Below the pieces are notes generated by a model, which saw only the letters and a program-made list of their open reading frames with translations, did not search any database and had not been told where the DNA came from. Positions 1 to 7,895 of a stretch of 64,000 bases of DNA are shown here, in pieces. The translations under genes and the position numbers were made by a program. How positions within the stretch are numbered: the first letter of the stretch is position 1; the number at the start of each line of letters is the position of its first letter. Source of the stretch: Anaerolineaceae bacterium UBA6073 (lineage in GTDB: Bacteria; Chloroflexota; Anaerolineae; Anaerolineales; Anaerolineaceae); the NCBI GenBank assembly GCA_002436085.1, contig DIXT01000027.1, positions 12,735 through 76,734 of the forward strand. The letters run 5' to 3'.

Positions 1-1
1 C

Positions 2-259
2 GACATCCGCCGCGGCACTGTGATTGACTACAAAGTCCGCTCCGGAGACACTCTGGAAGCCCTGGCTATCCGATTCAACTCCACCGTGGACAAAATCCTG
101 TACGAGACCAACCGCTGGCGCCGGAGCCAGGGGCTGACCGAGATTAAGGACAGTTCCAACCTCTATATCGGCGACATCCTCAAAATCCCGGTGAACCTGG
201 TGACGCCTGTTCCGACCGCCACCGCGACCCGCACGATGACGCCCTCGCCGACGCCGTAA
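2..259 (+). CDS. LysM-domain protein, C-terminal end (5' partial)
   Basis: The frame is open to the first base of the window, so only the C-terminal ~85 residues are present. They contain one LysM module (YKVRSGDTLEALAIRF near its start, IGDILKIPV at its end), the fold that binds N-acetylglucosamine-containing wall polymers. A tail rich in Pro and Thr (TPVPTATATRTMTPSPTP) ends the protein; such linkers are common at termini of exported Chloroflexota proteins. An in-frame GTG at 20 could be read as a start but would leave only the LysM module, and the open frame upstream argues for a longer protein. A hairpin terminator follows 22 bases after the stop. Confidence 0.75.
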   Translation, partial: DIRRGTVIDYKVRSGDTLEALAIRFNSTVDKILYETNRWRRSQGLTEIKDSSNLYIGDILKIPVNLVTPVPTATATRTMTPSPTP

Positions 260-280
260 AAAGCCATTTCCTCAGGAATC

Positions 281-310
281 AAAAGGATACGCGCTGCGTA
301 TCCTTTTTTC
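281..310 (+). terminator. Rho-independent terminator after the LysM gene
   Basis: Perfect 12-bp stem AAAAGGATACGC (281-292) / GCGTATCCTTTT (296-307), 3-base loop, then a T-rich run. The stem is A/T-flanked on both sides, so it may also stop the minus-strand gene ending at 334. Confidence 0.85.
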
Positions 311-333
311 TTTTCATTGCGCCTGAGAGCGGG

Positions 334-861
334 CTATTCGTGCTTGTTCTTCAGTGTGTCCAATTCAGGCAGGATGTCGTACTCGCGGATCACCTCGAGG
401 TCATGTTCAAGGAAATAGTTCAGCAGGACGCGTAAAAGAATAATCGTGAAAAGGACAATTATGGAGGAGAATGTCGGTGATACCGCCAGACGCAAAATAT
501 CAGACGCCATCGCAAATTCCAGACTGAGGCTGAGTTTATGTCCGAGCCTCAAGCGGATGGCTTCAGAACCTTTAATCTGGTTAACCAAAGATCTATCCAT
601 TATGCGCCGCATGTAACTGGCCAATGCATGCACTGCCCCGGTTACAATCACAAACACCGCGGCAACTTCGCAAAACAGCGCTGAATACCCGATTAGCTTC
701 AACAATAATTCTTCATGCGGAAGGTGGGTTTCAACAGGCCCAACCGGATTTTTAAGTCCGGTTGTGAGAATGAGAATCAAACCGATGATCAACAAAGTGG
801 GCAGGTAATACCCTGCGAGCTTTGCTAACAGAGATCGATTGGAGTGTTGCTGTTCAGACAT
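334..861 (-). CDS. DUF1622 family membrane protein
   Basis: 175 residues with three or four hydrophobic segments (about 18-36, 55-80, 110-150). The central motif RLGHKLSLSLEFAMASDILR is the signature of the DUF1622 family of small predicted inner-membrane proteins, whose function is unknown. The C-terminus is charged and presumably cytoplasmic. It lies 19 bases downstream of the oxidoreductase gene on the same strand, so the two are probably co-transcribed. Family assignment is from motif memory; no function is claimed. Confidence 0.75.
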   Translation of the reverse strand: MSEQQHSNRSLLAKLAGYYLPTLLIIGLILILTTGLKNPVGPVETHLPHEELLLKLIGYSALFCEVAAVFVIVTGAVHALASYMRRIMDRSLVNQIKGSEAIRLRLGHKLSLSLEFAMASDILRLAVSPTFSSIIVLFTIILLRVLLNYFLEHDLEVIREYDILPELDTLKNKHE

Positions 862-880
862 GCTTTACCTCATATATCAA

Positions 881-1918
881 TTACTGTGGGGATAAGGAAA
901 CCAATCTACCGCCATCAATCGCAGATTGGAAGAGCGCTTCAATCACTACCAGATTCTTAACTGAGTCCGCCAGAGGGAATAAGGGGGCTTCCCGGCTCGC
1001 AACGACATTGTAAAAATGCTCGATCATCTTTTCATAGGCATTTTCGCGTTTGTAGCTAAGCTTTTTGATCTCGCCGTCTTTGGCGAGGTAAGCTTGGCTG
1101 ATTTCTGCCTTTGCGCCAAAAGGATCTACTACATCCAACACGCCCTCAGTGCCAATAACGCGCGTGTGCTGCTGCCTGCTGGCATTCAGGGCGACATCAA
1201 ATCGGCCGAATACCTGGTCACCAAAATCCAACGTCGCTGAAACCTGCAGGTCCACGCCGGTGTTCCCCTGGTAGCTGAGCGCCTGCACGCGCCGGGGTTC
1301 ACGCCCCACAAGGATCCGCTGTAGATCAATGCAGTAACACCCAAGGTCATACAGCGCGCCGCCGCCCAGGCCGGCATTTAAGCGGATGTCATCAGGATTT
1401 GTCAGCGGAAAACTCATGCTGCTCTGAATAATCCGCAGCTTTCCCAGTGCGCCTTTGCGCACAATTTCGAGCATCTGTGCCAGGCGCGCGTGGTAGCGAT
1501 ACATAAATGCTTCCATCAGCACCACGGATTTCTCCAACGCGGTACTGACCATCAGCTGGGCTTCGTCAGCGTTCACGGCGAAAGGCTTCTCAACCAGCAC
1601 GTGTTTGCCGGCTTCCATCGCGCGGATAGCCCAGCCGCTGTGCTCGCTGTTGGGCAAAGGAATATATACCGCCTGAATGTTCGGGTCGCTGAGGAGTTCT
1701 TCGTAAGAACCGTAAGCTTTGGGGATTTCGTTTTCCCGCACGAATTCCGCCGCGCGCGTCAGGTCGCGGCTGGCAACAGCGATAACGCTGTTATGTTTGC
1801 TCGCTTTGATTGCAGGAATAACGGATTTGGCAGCAATCCGGGCTGTGCCAAGAATTCCCCAATTCATCCCGGATTTATTCAAGAATGAAGAATTGGGTAT
1901 TGAAGATATTAAATCCAT
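881..1918 (-). CDS. Gfo/Idh/MocA family oxidoreductase
   Basis: 345 residues. An N-terminal Rossmann fold begins at about residue 18 (WGILGTARIA) and continues with the family motif EKPFAVNADEA (EKP, the Lys that binds cofactor and substrate, around residue 110). The C-terminal alpha/beta domain includes GGGALYDLGCYCIDL, typical of the dimeric dihydrodiol dehydrogenase / glucose-fructose oxidoreductase branch. It should oxidise or reduce a sugar or cyclitol with NAD(P). The ATG at 1918 has AGAGGTGG just upstream on the minus strand; ATG at residue 18 is an alternative start. Substrate cannot be deduced. DUF1622 follows downstream. Confidence 0.85.
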   Translation of the reverse strand: MDLISSIPNSSFLNKSGMNWGILGTARIAAKSVIPAIKASKHNSVIAVASRDLTRAAEFVRENEIPKAYGSYEELLSDPNIQAVYIPLPNSEHSGWAIRAMEAGKHVLVEKPFAVNADEAQLMVSTALEKSVVLMEAFMYRYHARLAQMLEIVRKGALGKLRIIQSSMSFPLTNPDDIRLNAGLGGGALYDLGCYCIDLQRILVGREPRRVQALSYQGNTGVDLQVSATLDFGDQVFGRFDVALNASRQQHTRVIGTEGVLDVVDPFGAKAEISQAYLAKDGEIKKLSYKRENAYEKMIEHFYNVVASREAPLFPLADSVKNLVVIEALFQSAIDGGRLVSLSPQ

Positions 1919-2067
1919 TTGCCACCTCTTTTTCTAAAAAAAAACACCATCTCAATCCAAAATAATTATACCCCGCCAACAAAGAAATCCAAGCCGCGGA
2001 TTTGCGCGCAGCAAGGTTGGTTTTCCGCCGTTCTTTGCCCGAAATATGGGGAAAATAACGCGAATAA

Positions 2068-2096
2068 TTGCCAGCTGTCCGGATGAGATTTATAAT
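2068..2096 (+). promoter_or_regulatory. Sigma-70 promoter for the carbamoyltransferase operon, with a ~155-nt leader
   Basis: TTGCCA (2068-2073), 17-base spacer, TATAAT (2091-2096). Predicted transcription start is near 2103, leaving a leader of about 155 nt before the ATG at 2260. I found no riboswitch class I can name in it. Confidence 0.6.
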
Positions 2097-2259
2097 ATCT
2101 CTCATGATTGCGCGTTTTCTGGTTCAGGATACAGGTCGTCCTCATTTCCTGTGCCTGCTGGAGAGCCGCTCGAGCCCCCAAATGTTTTTACATGCGTCGG
2201 GAGTAACGATTTAATCTCACCCAATTTTTCATAAAGACCAACGAGTTAAAGGAGAAATT

Positions 2260-3213
2260 ATGCGTAGTTTTAGTGGTCGGGACATCTTATCGCTGAAAGA
2301 TTTTGAGCGGAACGAGTTTTTCAGGATATTTGAAGTTGCTGAAGAGCTGGAGCCGATTGCCCGCTCACGGCGAAATACGGACTTGCTGGCAGAAAAGACG
2401 CTGGTCACCGCCTTCTATCAACCCAGCACGCGCACCCGCCTGGCGCACGAGGCTGCTATGCACCGCCTAGGCGGTCATGTGACCGGCTTCTCGGACGCCA
2501 AGATGACGCGCGCCGGTGACTTCTATCAGGAGTCCATCAAAGACACGGTGAAGATGCTGGAGTATTACGGCGACGTCATCGTCATGCGCCACTTCCAACA
2601 GGGCGCGCCGCACGAAGCCGCCAAATGGGCTTCCATCCCGATTATCAACGGCGGTGACGGCTGGGGCGAACACCCGACCCAGATTCTCACGGACCTCTAC
2701 ACCGTGCTGCGCGAGAAAGGCCGCATCGATGGTCTCAAGTGGCTGGCGGTCGGGGATATGCGCATGCGCACCATGCACTCCCTGGCCTACGCGCTGACCC
2801 AGTTCGACTGCCCCATCACTTTCGTCGCCCCTCCGGACATGTCCTTGCTGCCGGAGTTCAAGGAAGAATTGCGCGGATTCAGCCTGGTTTTTAAGGAAGC
2901 TGAGCATGTGGAGCAGGCAATTGCCGATGCCGATGTCATCCTGGTGGAGCCGGTCGTGCAGCCCGATTACACCAAGTCCCGGGATGAACGCGGCAAAGAG
3001 GTGGCTCTGACCCCGGACAACTACAAGATTACCCGCGAGCTGCTCGCCAATAAAGCCAAGCCCGACGCCATCCTGCTGCACTCCCTGCCGCGCATGGATG
3101 AAATCCCCACAGACGTGGACATTACGCGCTGGTCGCGCTACTGGCAGGAAGCCTTTAACGGGGTCGTGATGCGCATGGCGCTGCTGGCTTTAGTGCTGGG
3201 CAAGATGGAATAA
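2260..3213 (+). CDS. Aspartate/ornithine carbamoyltransferase superfamily protein (ATCase-like)
   Basis: 317 residues with the two-domain carbamoyltransferase fold. The carbamoyl-phosphate motif is FYQPSTRTR (about 51-59); NGGDGWGEHPTQ (about 130-141) and LHSLPRMDEI (about 270) are the counterparts of the ATCase motifs HPTQ and HPLPR, with Ser in place of the Pro. The loop that in ATCase supplies the catalytic Ser-Lys has an unusual form (MTRAGDFYQES). No pyrI or pyrC is nearby; a YgeW-like enzyme and a YgeY-like hydrolase follow. I therefore infer a catabolic or specialised carbamoyl transfer rather than pyrimidine synthesis. Good SD AAAGGAG before the ATG; 46 bases separate it from the next gene. 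Confidence 0.7.
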   Translation: MRSFSGRDILSLKDFERNEFFRIFEVAEELEPIARSRRNTDLLAEKTLVTAFYQPSTRTRLAHEAAMHRLGGHVTGFSDAKMTRAGDFYQESIKDTVKMLEYYGDVIVMRHFQQGAPHEAAKWASIPIINGGDGWGEHPTQILTDLYTVLREKGRIDGLKWLAVGDMRMRTMHSLAYALTQFDCPITFVAPPDMSLLPEFKEELRGFSLVFKEAEHVEQAIADADVILVEPVVQPDYTKSRDERGKEVALTPDNYKITRELLANKAKPDAILLHSLPRMDEIPTDVDITRWSRYWQEAFNGVVMRMALLALVLGKME

Positions 3214-3259
3214 GCGCGAAAGCTAATCTAAACGAGAGATATTTATAAAGGAGAGCATT

Positions 3260-4240
3260 ATGCAGACGTTTTTACATGGAAGAGATTTGATTGGCGATCT
3301 TGATTTCAGCAAAGAGGAAGTGGAGACTGTTCTGGACGTCGCCTGGGACCTCAAACGCAAGCGCGCGCTGAACGAACCCCATGCGTACCTGCGCGACAAA
3401 GTGCTGGCGATGCTCTTCTTCTTCAGCAGCACGCGCACGCGCGGCTCCTTTGAAGCCGGTATTTCCCAATTAGGCGGGCACGCGGGCTTCATTGAGAGCA
3501 AGTCCACCCAAATCGCCCACGGGGATACCCCCAAGGAAATCGGCGAAATCTTCGGCCGCTATTATGACGGCATTGCCATCCGCCACTGCGACTGGGAAGT
3601 CGGCAACGCCTACATCAATGCCGTCGCCGAAGCCTCACGCGTCCCCGTCCTGAATATGCAGTGCGACATTTACCACCCCTTCCAGTGCCTGGCGGACCTG
3701 ATGACGATTATGGAGAAAAAAGGCCGCGATCTGCGCAAGAAGAAGATCGTCGTTTCCTGGGCGTACGCGGCATCGTACCTCAAGCCAATCTCCGTCCCGC
3801 AGTCGCTCATCCTGCAGATGCCGCGCTTTGGGCTGGACGTCACCCTATCCTACCCGGAAGAATTCCGTCTGATGCCGGAAATCGAGCAGCAGGCGCGCGA
3901 CGAAGCCAAAAAAAGCGGTACGTCCTTTGAAATTGTGCACGATATGGACGAGGGCATGAAAGACGCCGACATCATCTACGCCAAATCCTGGGGGCCGCTG
4001 CTCACCACCGCGGACGGCGCCGAAGGTAAACGCATCCAGGATTCCTACAAGTCCTGGCTCATGGACGAGCGCCGCCTGGCTCTGGCCAAGGAAGACGCTA
4101 TCTACATGCACCCCTTACCCGCGGACAGGAACATCGAAGTGACCGATGCTGTTCTGGACGGAGCGCACTCGGTGGTCTTTGACGAAGCGGAAAACCGCTT
4201 GCACGCGCAAAAAGCGGTTATGGCGCTCACCATGTCCTGA
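3260..4240 (+). CDS. Knotted carbamoyltransferase, YgeW-like
   Basis: 326 residues. SSTRTR (about 57-62) binds carbamoyl phosphate; CDIYHPFQCLADL (about 135) and MHPLPADR (about 287) are the other conserved loops. The stretch WAYAASYLKPISVPQ followed by an RFGLDVTLSYPEEF-type segment resembles E. coli YgeW and the N-acyl-ornithine carbamoyltransferases with a trefoil knot, and is unlike anabolic ArgF. E. coli ygeW sits with ygeX and ygeY, and YgeW-type enzymes have been proposed to act in purine or ureide breakdown. Here a YgeY-like gene follows but no diaminopropionate lyase (YgeX) is present. SD AAAGGAG precedes the ATG. A terminator follows. Confidence 0.75.
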   Translation: MQTFLHGRDLIGDLDFSKEEVETVLDVAWDLKRKRALNEPHAYLRDKVLAMLFFFSSTRTRGSFEAGISQLGGHAGFIESKSTQIAHGDTPKEIGEIFGRYYDGIAIRHCDWEVGNAYINAVAEASRVPVLNMQCDIYHPFQCLADLMTIMEKKGRDLRKKKIVVSWAYAASYLKPISVPQSLILQMPRFGLDVTLSYPEEFRLMPEIEQQARDEAKKSGTSFEIVHDMDEGMKDADIIYAKSWGPLLTTADGAEGKRIQDSYKSWLMDERRLALAKEDAIYMHPLPADRNIEVTDAVLDGAHSVVFDEAENRLHAQKAVMALTMS

Positions 4241-4263
4241 TTTTTCGGGCAGAAAGTTAAACC

Positions 4264-4289
4264 GGGCGGGCTAAAACCCGCCCTTTTTT
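4264..4289 (+). terminator. Rho-independent terminator
   Basis: GGGCGGG (4264-4270) / CCCGCCC (4277-4283), loop CTAAAA, then six T. It separates the carbamoyltransferase pair from the hydrolase gene. Confidence 0.9.
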
Positions 4290-4514
4290 ATTGACAGCGG
4301 ATTTGCCTGCCCAGAAGAGATCCCTTGCTGCTCCCTCATTTCCCACGACTAAATCGCATCACGCGCCAGGCTCACCCGGCAGACGGAACGACCGGCGTTG
4401 TATGTTATCATTGCCCATGCGGCTGGTAGACTGCAGGCCATGTCGCCCTGGAAATCTGCCGGGAAATTTACGGTATTTTTTTGAGCGTTTACACTTTAAG
4501 GAGCGGCTTCACGC

Positions 4515-5762
4515 ATGAATCTTGTTCAGGAAATTAAAACAAAAGTCGAAGAGAACAAAAGCGAGATTATCCAGTTCCTGCGCGATATTTGCGCCATCCC
4601 CTCGATGGACTCTCTGATCGGCCCTGTCGGAGAACGCATTCAGGCCGAGATGATCAAACTGGGCTATGAAGAAGTGCGCTTCGATAAGATGGGCAACACT
4701 TTCGGACGCATCGGCAGCGGTCCGCGGGTTCTGCTATATGATTCGCATATCGATACGGTCGGCGTCGGCGATATCAGCAATTGGGACTGGGATCCATTCG
4801 TCGGCAAGGTGGAAGATGGCAATTTGTACGCCCGCGGCGCCTGCGACGAAAAAGGCAGCACTCCGGGCATGATTTACGGACTGGCGATCGCCCGGGACCT
4901 CGGCCTGCTGGATGGTTACACAGTCTATTATTTTGGCAACATGGAAGAATGGTGCGACGGCATCGCCCCTAACGCCTTCGTGGAAGTGGACCCCCACGTG
5001 AAGCCCGATTTTGTCGTGATTGGCGAGCCCACTAAAATGAACGTCTACCGCGGGCACAAAGGCCGCATTGAGTTGAAAATCGTCGCCACAGGCCGCTCGG
5101 CGCACGCCGCCACGCACTATCTGGGGGATAACGCGGTCTACAAGATGCACGCGCTCATCTCCGAAATTCAGGAGCTGGACCGGCGCATGCGTTTTGGCAT
5201 GTTCAGCCACCCGGTGCTCGGTCACGCATCCATCACCGTCACCGACGCGTTTGCCCGCACGAATTCGCTGAATGCTGTCCCCAACCTGTTTACCATTTTC
5301 CTTGACCACCGCCTCACCCTCAGCGAGTCGCGCGAAACGGCTCTGAAAACCGTCCAGGGGTTGATCGCCGATTACATGCGGGAGGAGATTACCGTCGAGG
5401 AGCTGTACTACGACACGCCCTCCTACACCGGTTTCACCTTCCCGCTGGATAAATTCTTTCCGGCCTGGTTCGCGGAAGATTCGCATCCTTTCGTGCAGGC
5501 AGGGCAGCGCACCATCAAGGATATCTGGGGGGTCAGCCGCCCCTCCGGGACCTGGGATTTTTCCACTAACGGGACCTATTGGGCGGGCAAAGCCAACATC
5601 CCCTCGATTGGTTTCGGTCCTGGGAACGAGGTTGACGCACACACAATTAACGAGCATGTTGCGCTGCAGGATGTAGTGGACTCCACGGCCTTTTACGCGC
5701 TGCTGCCAAAGAATCTGAGCGATATCATCGATTACTATAAGCAGTTCGCGAGCATGAAGTAA
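4515..5762 (+). CDS. M20 family metallohydrolase, YgeY-like
   Basis: 415 residues of the M20 peptidase/deacylase family. Metal-binding residues are visible in YDSHIDTVG (about 76-84), the segment ARGACDEKG (about 114) and GNMEEWCDG (about 146, the catalytic Glu pair). The dimerisation domain has the GHKGRIEL and ATGRSAHAA motifs. The overall pattern fits the YgeY group of selenium- and purine-catabolism-linked hydrolases. The reaction is probably removal of an acyl or carbamoyl group from an amine, and pairing with two carbamoyltransferases fits that (inference). AAGGAG lies 11 bases before the ATG. It has its own terminator, so it may be expressed separately from the genes upstream. Confidence 0.75.
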   Translation: MNLVQEIKTKVEENKSEIIQFLRDICAIPSMDSLIGPVGERIQAEMIKLGYEEVRFDKMGNTFGRIGSGPRVLLYDSHIDTVGVGDISNWDWDPFVGKVEDGNLYARGACDEKGSTPGMIYGLAIARDLGLLDGYTVYYFGNMEEWCDGIAPNAFVEVDPHVKPDFVVIGEPTKMNVYRGHKGRIELKIVATGRSAHAATHYLGDNAVYKMHALISEIQELDRRMRFGMFSHPVLGHASITVTDAFARTNSLNAVPNLFTIFLDHRLTLSESRETALKTVQGLIADYMREEITVEELYYDTPSYTGFTFPLDKFFPAWFAEDSHPFVQAGQRTIKDIWGVSRPSGTWDFSTNGTYWAGKANIPSIGFGPGNEVDAHTINEHVALQDVVDSTAFYALLPKNLSDIIDYYKQFASMK

Positions 5763-5780
5763 ACCGTCTCCGTAAACATG

Positions 5781-5810
5781 AACCCGGGCGAATTTCTGAC
5801 CGGGTTTTTT
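5781..5810 (+). terminator. Rho-independent terminator after the YgeY-like gene
   Basis: AACCCGG (5781-5787) / CCGGGTT (5800-5806) followed by a run of T. Confidence 0.8.
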
Positions 5811-5949
5811 ATTACCCGGATTCAAGGTCTTTATCGCTGCCTAGATACATTTTGAATTGACCTGACGCAAGCAATTCAGCGGCGCTGCAGATGAACCAAT
5901 GCGCCTAGATAGAAGACCGTTTCCCGCAGCTTCATGGCATAATCAGAAC

Positions 5950-6720
5950 ATGCTACGCATAATGAGTTTTAATATCCGCTGCGCCAATTGCGATGATGGC
6001 GTGAACGGTTGGGAACAGCGCAAAAACCTGGTTCTCGATCGCATCCTAGCCTATGCGCCTGATTTGCTGGGCTTGCAGGAGTGCCGTGGGGATGGGCAAG
6101 CTCAATACCTGATTAAAAACCTGCCTGAATATTTCTTTTTTGGCATGCCGCGCGGTGGTGAAAGCAAAACAGCGCTCGAAATGGCACCCCTTATGCTGCG
6201 CAAAGAGTGTTTTGAGCTGCTTGATGGCGGCGATTTCTGGCTAAGCGAAGAGCCCGACGAACCCGGCAGCCTCAGCTGGGGTTGCCAGTTCCCGCGCACA
6301 GTCAGTTGGGCTCGTTTGCGCCTAAAAGCTACAAGGCAGGAACTGCTTTTCGCGAATACGCACTTCGACCTGGTCCCAGCCGCAAGGCGACACTCTGCTG
6401 AATTGCTGCGCAGCTGGTTGATGGATAATTCCGCCGGCTGCTCGGCCATCCTAACGGGGGATTTCAATGCCAGCAAGCGCTCACGCGTCTATAAGACGCT
6501 CACCCAAGATGGACAGCTTTTAGATACTTGGCGGCAGGCTAACCCAGGCGCCCGGGATCAGGCAACCTCCCATGGTTTTGGCAACCCGCGAGCCAGAGCC
6601 TGCATCGATTGGGTGCTGGTATCGCCAGGTTTGCATGTGCTTTCCGCCTCGGTGGATACCTTTACACAGTCTGGCCGCTACCCATCGGACCACTTCCCGC
6701 TGCGGGTAGAGATAGAATGA
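5950..6720 (+). CDS. Endonuclease/exonuclease/phosphatase family protein
   Basis: 256 residues from the ATG at 5950. EEP-fold motifs: RIMSFNIRC (N-terminal Asn), LQEC (metal-binding Glu), ANTHFDLV, LTGDFNA, and the C-terminal SDHFPL. These proteins hydrolyse phosphodiesters or phosphomonoesters; this single-domain form resembles the putative secreted or cytosolic hydrolases of the family but has no signal peptide. An in-frame ATG at 5899 would add 17 residues that do not belong to the fold. CATAAT at 5938-5943 sits 7 bases before the chosen ATG and there is no SD, so the message could be leaderless. Confidence 0.8.
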   Translation: MLRIMSFNIRCANCDDGVNGWEQRKNLVLDRILAYAPDLLGLQECRGDGQAQYLIKNLPEYFFFGMPRGGESKTALEMAPLMLRKECFELLDGGDFWLSEEPDEPGSLSWGCQFPRTVSWARLRLKATRQELLFANTHFDLVPAARRHSAELLRSWLMDNSAGCSAILTGDFNASKRSRVYKTLTQDGQLLDTWRQANPGARDQATSHGFGNPRARACIDWVLVSPGLHVLSASVDTFTQSGRYPSDHFPLRVEIE

Positions 6721-6770
6721 TAAATCACATTACAATTATTTAGTTATATGATAATGAAATAAGTTTCATC

Positions 6771-6799
6771 TTGACTTCGATGTATTGACGATGTATACT
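6771..6799 (+). promoter_or_regulatory. Strong sigma-70 promoter of the abiF-like RNA
   Basis: TTGACT (6771-6776), 17-base spacer, TATACT (6794-6799). Predicted start is about 6806, at the 5' end of the structured RNA. Confidence 0.75.
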
Positions 6800-6805
6800 A
6801 AATTC

Positions 6806-6879
6806 AACAGTACCCACCACGCCTCTACTGCAAACTCGAAAGAGAATGCATTATGCGCACCGAGGTGGGTCATTTTTTC
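6806..6879 (+). ncRNA. Candidate abiF-type structured RNA upstream of the Abi gene
   Basis: About 74 nt from the predicted start to a T-run. A closing stem ACCCACC (6812-6818) / GGTGGGT (6864-6870) is followed by CATTTTTT, so the stem doubles as an intrinsic terminator. Inside lie CTC-GAAA-GAG (6835-6844), a GNRA-capped hairpin, and TGC/GCA pairing around it (6829-6831 with 6848-6850). Position (immediately upstream of an Abi_2 gene) and shape match what I remember of the abiF RNA family. The Abi start codon is only 14 bases past the T-run. Confidence 0.65.
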
Positions 6880-6892
6880 TTAGGGTGAATTT

Positions 6893-7895
6893 ATGGATTT
6901 GAAATCGGCTAAGACAATTTCAGAACAAATTGAATTACTACAAGAGCGCGGAATAATCATTGATGATATTGATTTAGCTTTTACGTTTTTAGAAATGAAT
7001 AATTATTACCGTCTGAATATATATTTCCATAAACTTATGGATATTCCAGATCATTTTAAAATTGGTACCACATTTTCGCGAGTAATTAATTTTTACGAAA
7101 ATGATAAATGGCTTCGATCTGAAATTTTAATATTACTTGAACCAATAGAAATAAAGGTTAGAACTCAAATCGCTTATTTCTTGGGTTTAACTTATGGACC
7201 AGATGCTTTTTATAATGAAAAGATGTACAAGAGCATTAAGAGACAAGAAGAAATAATAAGTACATTTTCCAAAGAAATTCAGCGAAACCCTAAGGATCCT
7301 GTTGTAAAACATCATTTTGAAAAATATGAAGGTAAATTTCCAATCTGGGTGATTGTCGAGTATTTATCGTTCAATACCTTATCAAAATATTATAATAAAC
7401 CGGTGGCTTTGCATTTGCTATCTCCGCAGCAAGCTGACGGAGTATTACGCAAATGCAAGAGCGTCAGCCACCTCAAAGCATCGAACCGGCGTAGCAAGCT
7501 ACGCGGTATTCAGTTTCGCTAATAAAAAAATTATTGCAAAAAAATCTTTTAATTTAAATGAACATCTCTTTGGACAATGGCTGCACGTGCTTTCAGTTTT
7601 CAGGAACATATGTGCTCATTATGGTTATTTATTTCGAAGAGAATATACATTAAGGCCCATAATAGCTCGAGCTTCGAAATGGAATTCAATGGCTAACTTT
7701 CAATTATTTGCACAGCTTCTTGTGATAAAAAGATTATCAGAAACCCAAATCTGGAAGAGGTTCGTTTTAAACTTTGAAAATAAGATATCTGCTGGAAAAG
7801 ATTTTTCTACTTATGATTATGGATTTCCCACGAATTGGCAAAGTTTTTATATTAATATTTTCCTTTTTCAATGTAAACCAATTATTCTTTCATAG
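6893..7895 (+). pseudogene. Abi_2 family (AbiD/AbiF-like) abortive-infection protein, disrupted
   Basis: The 5' part (6893 to ~7399) encodes residues of the Abi_2 fold, including FPIWVIVEYLSFNTLSKYY. The 3' part, in another frame from ~7517, gives NKKIIAKK and RNICAHYG, the family's conserved RNxxAH motif (HEPN-like). Removing one 127-bp unit (7393-7519) restores one continuous frame of 291 residues, close to usual Abi_2 length, reading LSKYY-NKKIIAKK across the join. As it stands the product would stop at 7522 without the RNxxAH motif. Coding DNA is AT-rich, unlike its neighbours, which suggests horizontal acquisition. The 3' end overlaps the convergent mevalonate decarboxylase gene by 14 bases. 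Confidence 0.8.
7393..7526. mobile_element. 120-bp hairpin-rich insertion with 7-bp target duplication
   Basis: TAATAAA occurs at 7393-7399 and 7520-7526, flanking 120 bp that are far richer in GC than the host gene. The insert folds into two stems. The first pairs GGTGGCT (7402-7408) with AGCCACC (7466-7472), TTGCATTTGC (7409-7418) with GCAAATGCAA (7449-7458) and CTCCG with CGGAG at its tip. The second pairs GCGTAGC (7489-7495) with GCTACGC (7498-7504). There is no coding capacity. It is a non-autonomous element of unknown type. Confidence 0.7.

Noticed and set aside
2260..3213. Calling this gene pyrB outright
   Set aside because: Substrate-loop differences (HSLPR, MTRAGDFYQES) and the YgeW/YgeY context make a biosynthetic ATCase uncertain.
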